The translations under genes and the position numbers were made by a program. The notes below the pieces were generated by a model. It saw only the letters and a list, made by a program, of their open reading frames with translations. It ran no database searches and had not been told where the DNA came from. Below are positions 11,481 through 25,200 of a stretch of 64,000 nt of DNA, in pieces (within the stretch, counting starts at the first letter, position 1; every line of letters begins with the position of its first letter). The stretch is from Dermatemys mawii (lineage: Eukaryota; Chordata; Testudines; Dermatemydidae), in the NCBI GenBank assembly GCA_007922305.1, contig ML677348.1:19717327-19781326 (forward strand), in the 5' to 3' direction.

Positions 11481-12199
11481 TCCCCTCCCCACATTGAATT
11501 AAAGAGCAGGATAGGCCTGTTAATTGACAAAAACAGTTTGGTCGTATGGACGGAATCAGTTTTATTTCAAATTAACTCAGTTAATTCCGAAATAATTGCA
11601 TACTGTAGACCAGGCTTAAGATGCGTAGCTGAAGATGTGTATCTTAGGTCGACCCCCCCGCCCCTCGCCCCAGTGTAGACATGGCCTTTTAGACTCTTGA
11701 GTTACACCCATGTGAACAAGAGCAGCATCAGAACCTGTATTTTAAAAAAAGTTAGAGTTGGAGTCTCATTTACAACAAGTCCCCTGTACACCATTCTGGT
11801 AGTGTAAAGGGTCAGTGTCATTACATTTACATTCACCTCAAGGCTTTTTTATGTTGCCAAAATGGTGCAAATGAGCCTTAGGGCTCATCTACAGTACACT
11901 ATTATTATTTTGCTCTTGCTAACCACAGCTGTGGACTTCATATGCTGAATGAGGGAACCCACTTGGTTGGAAAGGATGAGATAGATGCAGAATAGAGGAA
12001 AGAATTTTGAGCTCTCTGGTGCAATGTCTAGAATGAAATGGAGAATTTTAACATCTCACGAGATGGAAGCGTTAGTGTATAAAATATGCGCGCGCACACA
12101 GAGCTGAATCATTAAGTTGTGTCAGCAATGTCATTATGATGCGACAAATGCCTCACTCAAACCACAAGATGGCAGACCAATGTAGCTGTATATTTAGCA
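11481..12199. other. Intergenic; possible 3' end of a plus-strand transcript
   Basis: A low-copy-looking stretch after a small repeat piece ending near 11690 (CAGTGTAGACATGGCC, similar text at about 20060-20090). May be the 3' UTR of a tail-to-tail neighbour; no coding evidence. Confidence 0.3.
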
Positions 12200-12247
12200 A
12201 ATAAAGAAGTGCATGTATTTCAAAGCATTAATACTGTTCTTAATAAA
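12200..12247 (+). terminator. Two plus-strand AATAAA signals facing the CDADC1 end
   Basis: AATAAA at 12200-12205 and 12242-12247 on the plus strand. In mammals CAB39L lies tail-to-tail with CDADC1, so these could be the end of its transcript. No CAB39L coding sequence was found in the window, so this is tentative. Confidence 0.3.
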
Positions 12248-12269
12248 CCAAAGCCACCTGCAAACACTT

Positions 12270-15200
12270 TAATACTTATCTTTAGAGTAATTTATTAGCA
12301 AAAAAAATGGATTGCTAAGACAGACACCAAGAATGATAATTTCTGTAATTCTCATTACATCAGAGAGACAAGTTACTGATATTTAACATTTCCAATATAT
12401 TTGTTCTCACATGAACTGAAAAGACCAAACAAAACTCCCATATGTAGACATTTCACACTTTAAAAAGTGTTATTTTGCATTTTATATTAATTTAAAGAGC
12501 AAGTGTGCTAAAGTTGTATCTTTACATAGGATGACAGAGAAAAATTCTTCACATGCATGCTCAAGTAAATGCTGTCGGAAATTTCATAGATGTTCCTTGC
12601 ATCTTTCAACAGATAAAGCACATAGCAGCATCTAAATGGGCTATGATTTGCAAGGCAAAGTGAGTTGGGGACACACTGTTGCTAAAAGCCAAGGTAAGGG
12701 TCCAGTCCCATGTACAGAACTTTAATGGAGTTACATATGCAAGACCAGACTCTTCAAAACTTTGAGAGCTTCAGAAGGCGAGTCTGAGCTGTAGCAATAA
12801 TATGATAGAACACTGTAGAAATGCAAGTGCCAAACACGCACTGTGTTAAAAGCAATTATAAAAGGTCATCAACCTTTTCACAACAAAATCTGCACAAATA
12901 ATCCAGAATAATTCCCCCTTTTAAAAGCAATTTTTACAAAAATAAAGGTTTAAAATTTAAAAGAACTGATGAAGTACAAACCTCCACCATGATTCAGACA
13001 AGTCTTCATTTGACATTTTAGTTTAAAAGAACTGTCAAAGAATGCATCTTTTGATGCGTTTTCCCTTTGTCTATATTGTGATAACCATAGACCCTTGTTC
13101 CTTACTGTTCGTAACAGCCACTTCAACAAACAAAATCTGTTTACTTACAAAAATATATGCATCATCCCATGAACATACTAGTTTATTATTGTAGAGTTAC
13201 TAACAAATTCTCAGCTACTTGTGAAGTCTGTATAAAAACGGAAGGAACAAAAGACCGTTAGCTACGGAAAAAAACATGTAAAGAATTACATGAAGTTCAC
13301 AAATAGATTAGGGAAAAGGGTAGTTCAAATTTCTTTGTTTACTGTACTAACCTGGACAGTGTCCCTTTAATACACAGGACTACTTCAGATTAATTTAAAA
13401 ATGTCAAAAGGGTAAAGAATGTCCCAAGACTAATTTAAAATTGACTACCCATGGTTTAAAAGAGAATCTGTTTTCATGGAAATACTGGCCTCCTACTGCT
13501 CTCAGAATTTTTTAGTACAGCATTGTATGCTGAGAAGATGGGTCAAATTTTGCTGTCCTCATTTAGCTCTAATGCTGCAACTGGATCTGTGCAGGCCCCT
13601 GAAGCCTAAGGGGCTAGATACAGGCCAAGAGATCCTTCTGTGCAGATCCAGGTACAAGAGCAAGGCCTCTGGTTTATCCTAGTGCATAGAAGTGCACACA
13701 GAGGCACAATGACAGGCAAGTTATTTCAGGTCATGGACTTCCTTCTGCGTAACTGCTGTAATAGTGCTTTATTAGGGTTTCAAAGTTCTCATTAAGACCT
13801 AGATTCTGCCACCATTATTTACAATGGAGTTGGCTTCAATGGGATCACTCGCCACGGCCCGATGAAATGAAGCTATAAACATCTTAATCCTGAAATGCAC
13901 TAACACTTGCAGCAGCACATGAACATCACTCAACACACAGATGTTAGTGCAGAATGTTCTCCACCCAAAACACACTAATATCATCTGGCATCAGACAGTT
14001 TCCAGGATATTTTTTAAAAGAAATTTAAGCAGGCTGAAGAGAAACAGCAGCTCCAGCTATTCCACTGAGGGCTACACTGTGACTCAAACTACATATCCAT
14101 GTAAGGGAATAAAAGCTCCCCTAAAGGCTTTGCACCAGCTAACCAGACTATAGGCCCCAGGTATTTATGAGTACGCAGGTACTGCAAGCCCATAAGGAAT
14201 CACAGCAACATGTTGCACCTCGGGATTCACAGGCAGCAACTCTGAGCATCTAGAACCAGATCCTAGAGACTTTAACCATCAACTATAAAGATTAAGACTT
14301 GGGACCCTCTGCCAAACCATGCAACAATGACACAAAAGCCTCTCAATAAAAGATGTTACATGACAGACATCTGCTAAACAACCTACTGTCTGGTAAGTCC
14401 TGTCTACCAGCATGCTAACTTTTTAGAAAGACCAAGAATTTATGAGTCTCTGTTAACGGCTGCCACTGTAGGCAAAATGAAAGCTGAAGGTCCTGTATAT
14501 TTTACAGTTCATCAGGGACGCTGGAAACCAGAAACAGAAAAGAGCAGATATAGACAATATTGAAATCAGTGGTTTGCTTTGCAGTTTCACTGCTATTTAA
14601 AGCATACCATGGTTTTTATCAGGCGTAATGTGCATAGTTATAGGGGAGATTGTAGTGCTACTGCAGGGCAAGAAGATTCTTTCTTGACAAGGACATGTGT
14701 TTCCAGTATTACATTTTTTCTAAAAGCCTTGGCTGCCCCCAGGGTCTAATCATGATCAACATCATCATGGGGGAGTGAGACTTGAGTTTGGATTCCCAGC
14801 CTTGGAACCTGCCCTCCTGCTGGGTTTGCAGGGGAATGAGGAGGAAGAGGAGCCACTAGTTAGTGAAGTGCTGTTACATTTTGGTGGAATCCACTTGTAT
14901 ATCCTGCTAGTAATAGGAGGGATTGGTTTTATGAGTTTACACTTGGGAGCCTGTCGAGGGGGAGTGAAGGGAGAGGTATTCCTGGGACATTTGGACCAGT
15001 TGTCAGTCAAGTCATGTTCAAAACCAGCAAAAGTAGCTTGGGTGGTGGTGGTGGGAGAGGGAGGGGACATTAACCCCTGACCAAAAGAATTGAGGATGCC
15101 CTTGTATTTTGACAGAGTGCAAATACCTATCACTTGGTAACTGTACACAGTGCCACCTCAGAGCCATTAGTGAGATGAGTTTGTAAGTTCAGTCTGGTTT

Positions 15201-16212
15201 CCAATACATTTTCCATTCTCCAGTTTTAATTATCAGTATAGTACTGGTGTCTATGAGAAATCATTCTGTCTCACTGGTTCACGTCTTCCTGTCTAACAAG
15301 GGACATAAGGATATCTGGTAATTGCGCCAGTGAGTTTCCTATAGGACAATGACTGTTCTAAGATATTGTTAATGAGGTTTTCACAAACTCTCTCTGTGTA
15401 GCCTAAGAACCAAGCATCCCCATGTGTTGTACACAAGGTAGAGTATCACATATAAGGTCAGCTAGCTCCATGTTTTAAACAGTGACAAACTTATCTCTGT
15501 ATAGGAGGATTCAACTGAAGTCCATTTTTAAAAGCATCCACAACAAAAAGTCAATGCAAGAGAAGGCTGTCACAGAATAGCAACTCCTGCTGCTATTGGA
15601 GAGAGAAGTTTATCAAAAACACTTTAAGGTTTATCTGGGAGTCATTTATCTAGTGAGGACATTCAATGACTTCATAGCCCTTATACCAGAGGATTAAATA
15701 TCAAAATGAAACCTACTGTAGTGCAACAAAATTACAGTTACTGTCTACAAACCCTGTATGCTGTGGTATTTCCACAAGCAAAACATGTGAACAATCAGGT
15801 CTTATTTCTGCAAAGCTGTATTCTGACTGCCTGAAGAATGGCAATCCATTTCTGCAAGCCAAGTGGATGCCATTTTGTTATTTTTTCCCCCAAATTCTTC
15901 TGTCCTATGAGCAATGAGCTAGTTTCCAGTCCACTGATCTGAATTTTTATTAACGACCTGCCAGCAAAGCAATCTTAGTGGTGGCCAACAAGTTCGTTTG
16001 TATATAAGCAGCATTTTTCTAGAAATTCTTTTCATAAACATTTAAATTAAAATGCTATAAAACATTTAAAACATCATAAATAACCATTCTAAAAATCTCT
16101 TTTCAAGCAATTAATAAATAAAACCCATCCTTATTTGCTAGCACAAACAGGCTGGATTACAAAAGTGCTGTGGAAAATCTGCAGAGATCTTGCTTGTTTC
16201 GTGCTTAGTTAC
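12270..16212 (-). other. CDADC1: Probable CDADC1 3' UTR
   Basis: About 3.9 kb downstream of the stop codon with no recognisable transposon, in contrast to both flanks and the introns; this is usual for a retained 3' UTR. Minus-strand AATAAA signals lie at 15946-15951, 13768-13773, 13182-13187 and 12291-12296. The last has a GT-rich stretch downstream and is the best distal site. Open frames here (e.g. 14765-15148 on both strands) look accidental. That this is one UTR is inference. Confidence 0.5.
12291..12296 (-). terminator. Candidate distal poly(A) signal of CDADC1
   Basis: AATAAA on the minus strand. Within about 20-40 nt downstream the strand reads GTGTTTGCAGGTGG, a good GU-rich downstream element, so cleavage near 12270 is plausible. 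Confidence 0.5.
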
Positions 16213-16286
16213 TCAATGATTTCCAAGGCAGAGCTTCTTGCTCTGGTGCTGCTGTTCATCTAGTGATTTTGTTTTCTGTATGCCAT
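16213..16286 (-). CDS. CDADC1: CDADC1 coding exon 9 (C-terminus and stop)
   Basis: Coding part is 74 nt with stop TGA at 16213-16215. Acceptor TTTTAG|ATGG. It encodes residues 467-490, ending [14 protein letters not shown], which matches the QHQSSKKLRLGIH-type end of the mammalian protein. The phase fits exon 8. The 3' UTR follows without interruption. Confidence 0.9.
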
Positions 16287-19200
16287 CTAAAACACAAGAT
16301 GTTTTAAGAGAATATTAAATATACATTAAACTCTCAAATGTATCATGTGACCTTATCAGTGCTGTTGTAGCCATGTTAGTCCCAGTATATTAGAGAGACG
16401 ATGGTGAAGTGGGTCCAATAACAGATATTAGTTCACCCTCTTGTCTCTGCAGATAGTTAAGCAGACTCAAGCCCTAAGAGATACCTATAAAAAGTATCAT
16501 GCAACTGAGAATTATGCAGCTATTAGTCCACTGAAAGAATGCTGGTGACATGCCAGCACAGGCTGATTGGATAGTCATTAGCACACAGTGATGGGAGCTG
16601 AGAGCTCTAGATCAAAGTTTATCCTTTTTTATTTGCTGTAACCCATAGGTCTGAGTCTGGATCCAGGGCCTACACAGGTCTTCCTCTTTTATATGCATTC
16701 TAACTTCCCAGGAAAGGCACCGGTCAATGCCCTTGCCACATTCCCAGCTATGAATACTTGATCACAGATTACAGGGAGTTTAAAACTACAATCAATTAAT
16801 TAAAATATTTATTCTACTTTAGGACAAACAAACCCTCTATGGAGGCACAGCATTGTGAGTGCACACAGCACTTTAGGATTCTCATATTTGGGCTGAAAAC
16901 AGAGGCGGCACATTCAGTTTCAGCAGGAATAAGGGAGCACATTTCCTTAGATGGAGGAGCATACTCCACTTAAGCACAGCCACTGTGAGGTAAATATACT
17001 GAGTGGCCCAGAACAGAGACGGTTAAAAACTTAAGGGCACCACATTAAAGGAATAAACATTTGGAAAATGACCTGATGACAACAGCTGTCAAGCACTGAG
17101 ACCTTATGCCCTTTTCCACAGCTAGGGTTGAAAATAGTTTAGTTATTGGTATTCTGCAGCGGTTAGTGAACACCTATATCTGATGAAATATCCTCAGAAT
17201 TCCTGAGCAAACAACCAAAGAAGAGAGGGTCCCTGAGAACGGATCCCAGATTTCATGAGGACCTCACCGCATGCTGGAGTTTCGTCAGTGCTCTGTTTGT
17301 GGCCTCTCACAGAACAGAAAATTAGTGAAACTCCTATACTGTGTATATAGTATGCAGACTCAGTTCTTGGAGTTGAGGTGTTCCCATTTACCCGCTGGAA
17401 CAAGATATCTAGCATGCCCTTCTGCACTGGGTGTTACAAATACTTTGGTTCTGTTTATACCATTTCCAAACCTGATTCAGAAGCGTTCCAAGGGCTAACA
17501 GCTGATTCTAGTTTGTTGCAGAAAGGACATTAGTATGACACTGTGACTTAATTCCTGTCTTCCAAAAGTGACAGCTTGCTTGGCACATACACTTGTGTGG
17601 GGTTGAAGAAATGGGAAACAGCTCATATTCAGTGATCTGGGGGATCAACTGCCATTAAATGCAATGGAAATGAGAGTTGCTTGAGAAAAAGTGATTAGAA
17701 GTATTGGTGTATTTTTTTATTTATAAAACGTGGACAGTGGTTTGAATTTTTGAAAGCATTAAGTGACTTCAGAGCCCACATCTCATTGAAAGTCACTGGC
17801 ACCTGTGCTCCAAGTCACTTGAAGGCTTTTCAAAAACCATCCCAATAGGATGGATTCATCAATGCTACAACTAGGATATTATGGATAACTTATATACCTG
17901 GATAAAGCACTACTGGATATTTATGTTGTGCAGGGGGTGCCAGATTTGGTATTTTTTAAATGGATACCTAAGTTTTATACTCACCATTAGTATCTAGTTG
18001 AAAGTTTAAGTAGAAATGTTGTCCCTGCCAGAATTTGAAAAATGAGGTATAACCTTGCAAGAATTCAGGGTTTGATTTCAAAATCTGTTTGATTTTTTGC
18101 ATGTAATTACTTACAATTGGTTACTACAAATACTTACTTTCTCTGGCTGCAGGCTCAGCAACACCACTGTGGGATGGGGTTAGTTGCCACTGTGAAAAAG
18201 AAAAAGTTTAATTGATTCTAGAGGACAAAAACAAACAATGGAAGGAAGCGGACGCTTGGGACATCACTTCATTTTGAGTGTGTGAGCTCCTCTGGCACTA
18301 TAAAACTACAAACTACAAACAAGGTTTGCTTACTACAAACAAGGTTTTTCTTTTCTTTTCACATGTCACCTTCTGAAGGAAAAAACTATTGCTCTGTTAA
18401 AGCCATGTGGCCGCAACTTCCACTTGTGAGGCGGAACTGCCTGCTGGAATGGGAGAGTTGCACCAACATCCACGATCCTGAACACTTATAAGGCCCAGTG
18501 CCTCAGAACAGGCCCCTAGATCCACCTTCCACCCTATGCACTGTGACTCTTCCAAAAGCTATGTTCTTGAATGGGTTCTTTCAATGGACACCTCCAACCC
18601 CACCCCAGTATATGAAAGGGAAGATTTGGAGGAGGTCACTTCATACAAAAATACCAACTGAGCAAATCTTATTTAAGGGAAAACTTTATAGGGCGATACC
18701 CTGGAGATACTCCCAGCGCTGCCTTTGGTCTGCCCCTTTTCACTTTGTAGAGTATGCACTATACACTGTCCCTTTAGACGGGCTTTCAAACGATCAGGGA
18801 GCATGAGACAAAGCCCTTCTCTTTCTTCTATACATCTGCTCCATGTACACATGCCCTGGTCTTCCCACATGGTAGCAGAGGGGACAATTGCACTCATAAC
18901 AAAATACTGAAGATTAGAATGTTGGGCAGTGTGTGTCATATATGATATTTGCCTCAACTCCCAGCCTGTTACAGAAAACCCAGGTTTTGTGGAGAGAGTT
19001 GAAGAAGAGACCTTATATAGTTAGGAAAGTCTCATATTAATCTCCCAGACGCACCTGGAAGGATTTACATTGGAAACTGATCTTCCAAGCTACCGCAGGT
19101 AGTAGAGGATTCTGTCTGAGCTTGCTAAATCTGGTCAAGTGGCAGGAAGGTTTTTAAAAAATGGGATTGTCATAAGTATAAAGTAGCCTAGAATTACTGT

Positions 19201-22200
19201 TTACCTGTAAGGGGTTAAGCTAAAGGTAACCTGAGAGGTGGACAACTGACCAATGAGAAATTCCTCAGGAGACAAAAGGATTTTGAGTTTCAGTTTCTCT
19301 CTGGGTCTCTCTCGGTTCAACTTGGCTATGGGATGAATCACAGCTATTTCTTTCACTGTAACTATAAGTTTCTATCAAGTACTGTAGTTAGTAAGTTTAC
19401 CTTCTTTTTATCACTTGGAGGGTTCTCAGGGGTGAGTGTGGGCTGGGTGCTTCTTGATATTGTAAGATTCAGCAGAGATATCAACAGTGGGAGAAAGTTG
19501 CCTCGGGGGAGAGGTTTGGGTTTTTGATTCTTTTGTTGATTATGGTAGATGCTGTTCTATTGATGGTTATAAGGGATTTATTCCTTTCTTTTTTTTCTTT
19601 TATTAAAATCTTTCTTTTAAGAATCTGACTGCTTGTTTTCCATTGTGTAAGATCCTGGTTTTGGATCGGGCACGTCTCGCAGGATCAGGCGAGGCTTTTC
19701 TCTCAAGCTTCCCAGGGAGGGAATAAGTTTGGGGGTTTTGTGGAAAGAGAGAGAGGGGCTTTAAGTGGCCCATGTCCAATAGTTTTTGAGACATTCTCAC
19801 TTAATGGTGGCAGCATACTGAGTCCAGACAGAAGAAGTTGTTTTCTGGGGAAAAAACATTTTAACCCAAGCTGGTAAAATAAGCTTGGGGGGTTATTTCT
19901 TTTTTCATGCGGGTCCCCATATCTGTACCCTAGAGTTCAGAGTGGGAAGGCAATCCTGACAGGGATATTAACTGCAATATGCTCCTATTAAAAAAAATGT
20001 ATCGGAAGCCTTGTCTACCCTAGCACTTTTCCCATCACTGGTTTCGCACTAGCATAGCAATGGTGCAAACACCAGTGTAGACAGAGTGCAGGCATTTTTA
20101 CTACCATCTCTTTGAACCCTGCTTCAAGCAGGATTAGGGGACATGATGGCAGAACTTCTTTGCCCTGTCTCCACAGCTCCCCTGCCACTCCTGTACACTT
20201 AAAGATTTGAAAAAAATTCTGTAGGTTCTATCACTTACTGTAAATTTGCTTACGCCTTCAAGTTCACGAAACTTCATGTATGATATGTCTGCTTTCTTCT
20301 TTCCAACATCTACATCTCCTGCATAGATTTGCTTGATGCCAGCACCTTTGATTAAAGGCACACATTCATCGCAGGGGCATTTTGTCACAAAAATCATGCT
20401 TCTCTCTTCTGGTTTTATTTCTTGACACCTACAAGTAGTCAGAAAAAGATTCTGAAATTAAAAACGTGACAGTTCCGAATGGTGGTGATTTAGGCTCATG
20501 TGGGTGAGCAAAGAAATTATGTTAATCATATTAAACTCTTTGGAGCAAGATTATTATTTCCCCACATGGGAACAAGAGCACACCTTTGGTTAGGATTTGC
20601 TATCTAAATGACACACACACCACTGTTAAAGACTCAGCATTTGCCATTCTGCAGTGTTTCATTTCAGGACAATAATGTGGTTATGACAGGTACCAGATCT
20701 GGTGACTGTTGAGTTTTAATAGTAGCCATCACACACACAAGAATGAATAATTTAAGTCAAGTCCTTCACAGTTTTGAAGAATTCCCAGAACTTATTTTAC
20801 CCGTGAATGTTCAAATTTTACATTTAAATGAGTAGTTTGATTGCACATAGCACCTTTCATAATCACGTCATGCTCTGCATCTATCAGTTGTTCATTTCTG
20901 AACTGCTTTTTCTTTTCTGATACTAAAATAAATAGATTCATATACCTGAATGTCAAGGCGTTCTGCTCAGCATGTACAATGTATCTGAACTTTCTGATTT
21001 CTCTGTCTTTTTGTTTATCATCCATGTGTGGAAAATCAGCATATTCAGATCCAACAGGAAAGGCATTATAACCACAGCCTACAAAATACATGGCTCCTGT
21101 TCCATCACAGCTCTGCAAAAGGGAACCATGAAGTTTGATTTAATATTCAGTATTTAAACATCTGCAGGGTGCTGCCCAATATACCTATATTTAATTCAGT
21201 GTTCAGGTTCAGAGTTGTAGAAATATGAATTAGAGCTGGGCTTTCATAGCAGTATATTGTGTTTGTGTCGTGGTGGGGTTTCCATATATATTGATTTTGT
21301 TCATGTCATAATGTGACCATCCAGTGCCATATATATAACATGAACAATTATATATGTTATATATGTGTTCTATATATCCATGGCACTGGATGGTCACATT
21401 ACAACATGAACAAAATCAATAATGTAAGTCGTTCTCATTGGCTACTTCTCCTTGTAAGCAGTGCTAATAGATGCAACAAAAAGGACGAATGACTAAGTCA
21501 TTAAGCCACGCTGCAATGTGTGAGAGTGGGAAAGAGCAGCTACAGAGTGAGCTCAAGATGCAAAAGCCAGCATTCTGTCATTGTACGGAGATCGATCACA
21601 AGGCAGATGTGTTGATATATTAAAGAAGTTAGTGGCTTAAATTAGAATAGTTTGTGGTACGTAAGTATCTGATGACCAGAATGAAATAATCCAAACCAAG
21701 TGCTAGAAAATACATCATGGAATAATCTTGCATTTGCAGGAGGACTCTCTACCTCTCTTAACAGAGTAAAAATAATCAAAGATGGAAAAGACCTATGAAA
21801 TGAACTCTAGCATAAAGAAATTTATGCCTGGCCATGAAAAGGAGAGTAATAACACTTAACATTTATTTTTCTAGTGCCATGTGAGGAACCAATGCATAAA
21901 ATCTGAGGCTAAAGATCTGTGACTCAAATTCAGGTTTCAGTCCTTATTTTGCTCTGCAGATTAACTAGTCACTAAACAGATGTGGTTCTCAAAAAGTACT
22001 GCTCCATTAAAGAAGTGAAGCAGGAGAAATAGAAGAGAGACATATCTATGATTAATTACGATCCTTTTCCACAGAAGTAAAATAACCTGTCATTCTGCTA
22101 CATCCAGCACTGATATCGTTATTTGTTGTTGCATCACAACAGTATAGTTCAGTGCATGAATGCATTTTGTCTAGATTTACCATTTATGAGTCAATGCTGC

Positions 22201-25200
22201 ACATTAGTATATGCCTGGTTTTGGCATTTTTCCATTCCCTCAAAGCCTACTGTGAGTCAGAGCAGGTATGTTCACCAGACATTTGCTGCAAAAGTTCAAT
22301 CTGGCACAACACTACAGTTGCCTTAAACAAGGATTTGTCAGCTAAACTGTTGCCCTTTGACCTCTCTAGGGGAGAAGAACTGAATAGTGACACAGTTGAA
22401 CACCACATGGCAAAGCTTTGTAGCTAGGACACCTGGAATGCTTGTAATTCTGTTACTATGGAATCTAACAGATGAGAAGCTAGGCACAAACATTGTGGTA
22501 TTTACCAACTCAATCATACTAATCCATCTTGACAGCCTAATTATCAAGCAAAAGTTAATTTAGGGTTACCAAGCATAAAAAATGCCATTTTAATAAATTT
22601 AATGCAAATTTAACAACATAATGCACCTCTCTTTTACAAAGTAATAGAGTCAATGCTGAGCAAAATTAAAGTGTACAAACTGCCAGTGCGAGACAAAGTG
22701 ACAATTTTTCCATACTCACAGATTTTCCTTCTGCCCAAATAACAGCTCCAACACCCGTTTTGTGATCCTCTAAAATATAGAATGTATAATAAGTCACTTT
22801 TGTAGAAAACTTTCACTTGGAAATCGGATAGCATTACCTAACAATTAATGAATGACAATTAATGAAAGATTAAGAAACTCACTAAAGGTTTGCAAGTCTA
22901 TGACAAAGACAGGAACAGAACGCAGCCCTCCTGACTCGCCAAAAACATAGCTGACTAAATAATTTAATTACTTTACAGTGTGGAGAGATACAAGCATTGG
23001 GTCTCTTTTGACAGTTATTAGATACTACTAAGGCAGTGTGCGCTAAGAAGATAGCTACCTAGAAACACTAATGGCTGCATCATTGGCTTTGGCCATTCTA
23101 CACAAAGCAAAGGACTTTGTGTTGGGAATCTAGCCCATAGCACCAAAGAGTTTAATGGATGGTAGATCACTTGGAAACTTAAAAAAGAAAAAAAAATAAT
23201 CAAAATTTATTTAAAGACAAACTTTTTAATAACCACATACAGAATCAAGCTCTAGTACAGTACAGTTTTGTGGGCTCTCTCTTACACATTACGCAGGAGT
23301 ATGAACAGAACTTTCCTTTAAGTTATTTAGAAGCCTTCCAAGGTATTTCTGACAGGAGGCATTTTAACTGGTTAAAAATGGGGTGTGCTACCATGGTAAA
23401 GAACATTATGGCTTTCAGTACAGAATACTTCAACCAGTGCTGTTCTAATTAACCATCTCCCAGCATTCTTTGTGCCATGCAGAATTCAGGAATCACTTAC
23501 AAGGGGACCTTCCTGCCAAGAAAATGTTTTTACCAGGTCTTACAAATTATTTACATATTTTTCTTAGTTATTTCTACATATTAGCCAGCATGAATAGTTC
23601 CTCCTTGTATCTCTTCTTTACCACATGGTATAACCAATGCTACAGCTCTATTTCAATATCAATTAACACAGGATTAGAATGTCACTGCAGGCCCAAACAG
23701 GACAAGCTGGGTTGGACATAATCAACACTTATCCAGACAAATATCTTCAGTTAATAAATGTAAAACAGAAGAATAATTTGTGGCTGTAAACCCTCTTCCT
23801 CAAGTTTTATCCCCCCTTTACCTGAACCAATCAGTGCTCTTTGCTTAGATAACTTGGATGTCCTCTCTGTTTTATAAGGTGGTCATTATAGTGTGGTCTA
23901 AAACCGAGTCCAAAGGGTTAGGCTTTGAGTCATCACCAGGTTAACAGGGAGCTGCCTCAACTTATACTGGCATGCACTCTCTACTTTGATCCTTTTCTTT
24001 CTCTATTCTGTGCCAACCCTGCCTCCTAACTTTCCAAAATGAGCATTTTTTCAAAGGTCATGATTTGCAAAAAACAAAGCCAACCTTCAAAGCCTACGTT
24101 TAGGCATCTAAATAAATGGTCTGCTTTTCAAAGTGCTTAGCACCCAGCTGAATTACAGTTGCAACTGTAACGAAGGGCAGAATTGGAACTTTAAGCAAGT
24201 ACAATTTTTCAGAGGGAGACGAGAGAGCTAGCTAGAGTGGGAGCTTTAAAAAAAAAAGTAATTTAGAGAAAATTCTTCATTCTGGCTCTAGAGCAGGTTG
24301 AAAGGATACAAGACCTGTGGGTGCCATATTTGCTGTGGGCAGAGGGATGAAGAGTTCCTGCTAGCTAGCACCTATCATGCTCAGAGATTTCCCTATTTTA
24401 TGGTTATTGAGGAAAATACAGACAGATGGTCAGACCCTGAACAGCATCCCAAGGCCACATGGCTATATGCACATTACTCATCAATTCGAAAATTGGTGCT
24501 GAAAGTGTAGGAAGAGTTGATCACCAGCTGACAATTTTTGTTTACCAATTTAGTTGAATGGAATTCCTTTGCTTTTGCAGAAGTGCCATCAGTCACCTGT
24601 AAGAAAGGACAGATTTCTGGAAGGAATTCCTCTTGCTGTTCTGGGGGCAAAAAAGCCTCTTTGAGGATAATTAGAAATTAGACAAAAGAGGAACTTTCTA
24701 AACCTTCCTGGGCCCAATTCCATGCAAATACTAGAAATCTGCCTCACGTTCCCTGGAAGAAAGGCTGGATTAACCATATTTTGCCCAGATGTACATGGTT
24801 GGAGTGCCCATTAACAGATGAAAGTTACACTTTCTTATGCCAGTGCTGCATTTGGTTTTAGGGAGCAGTAGTTTACCTGCAGAAGGAAGTATGGGAAATA
24901 CCCTTCCTATATAACTTATATAGTGCCAGCCAGGACTTGGATGTCATCCTCCACTGATCTTCCTGTGGTTTGCATGTTATTTATTTAATATAACTTTCAT
25001 TATGATCACATTATCAAGACCTCTGAGGGTTGCTCCATTTCCAGGACTTTCACAAATACATTAAGGCTATACAGCTATGCTGTGTGGCTCTCAACTGTGC
25101 AGGTGGCAGGATTTAGAGGGTTTAGGGGCTATGGTGTATGATGCCAGGAAGAATGAATAGCTTGTGCTTCTTGAAGCCAATGCTATGTACAAAACCCAAG

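Noticed and set aside
1..12290. Search for CAB39L coding exons
   Set aside because: Synteny suggests it here, but no MO25-like sequence (e.g. its C-terminal helical repeats) is visible on either strand.
14765..15148. Opposite-strand open frames of 101 and 127 residues in the 3' UTR region
   Set aside because: Low-complexity acidic or serine runs, no splice context, no known domain.
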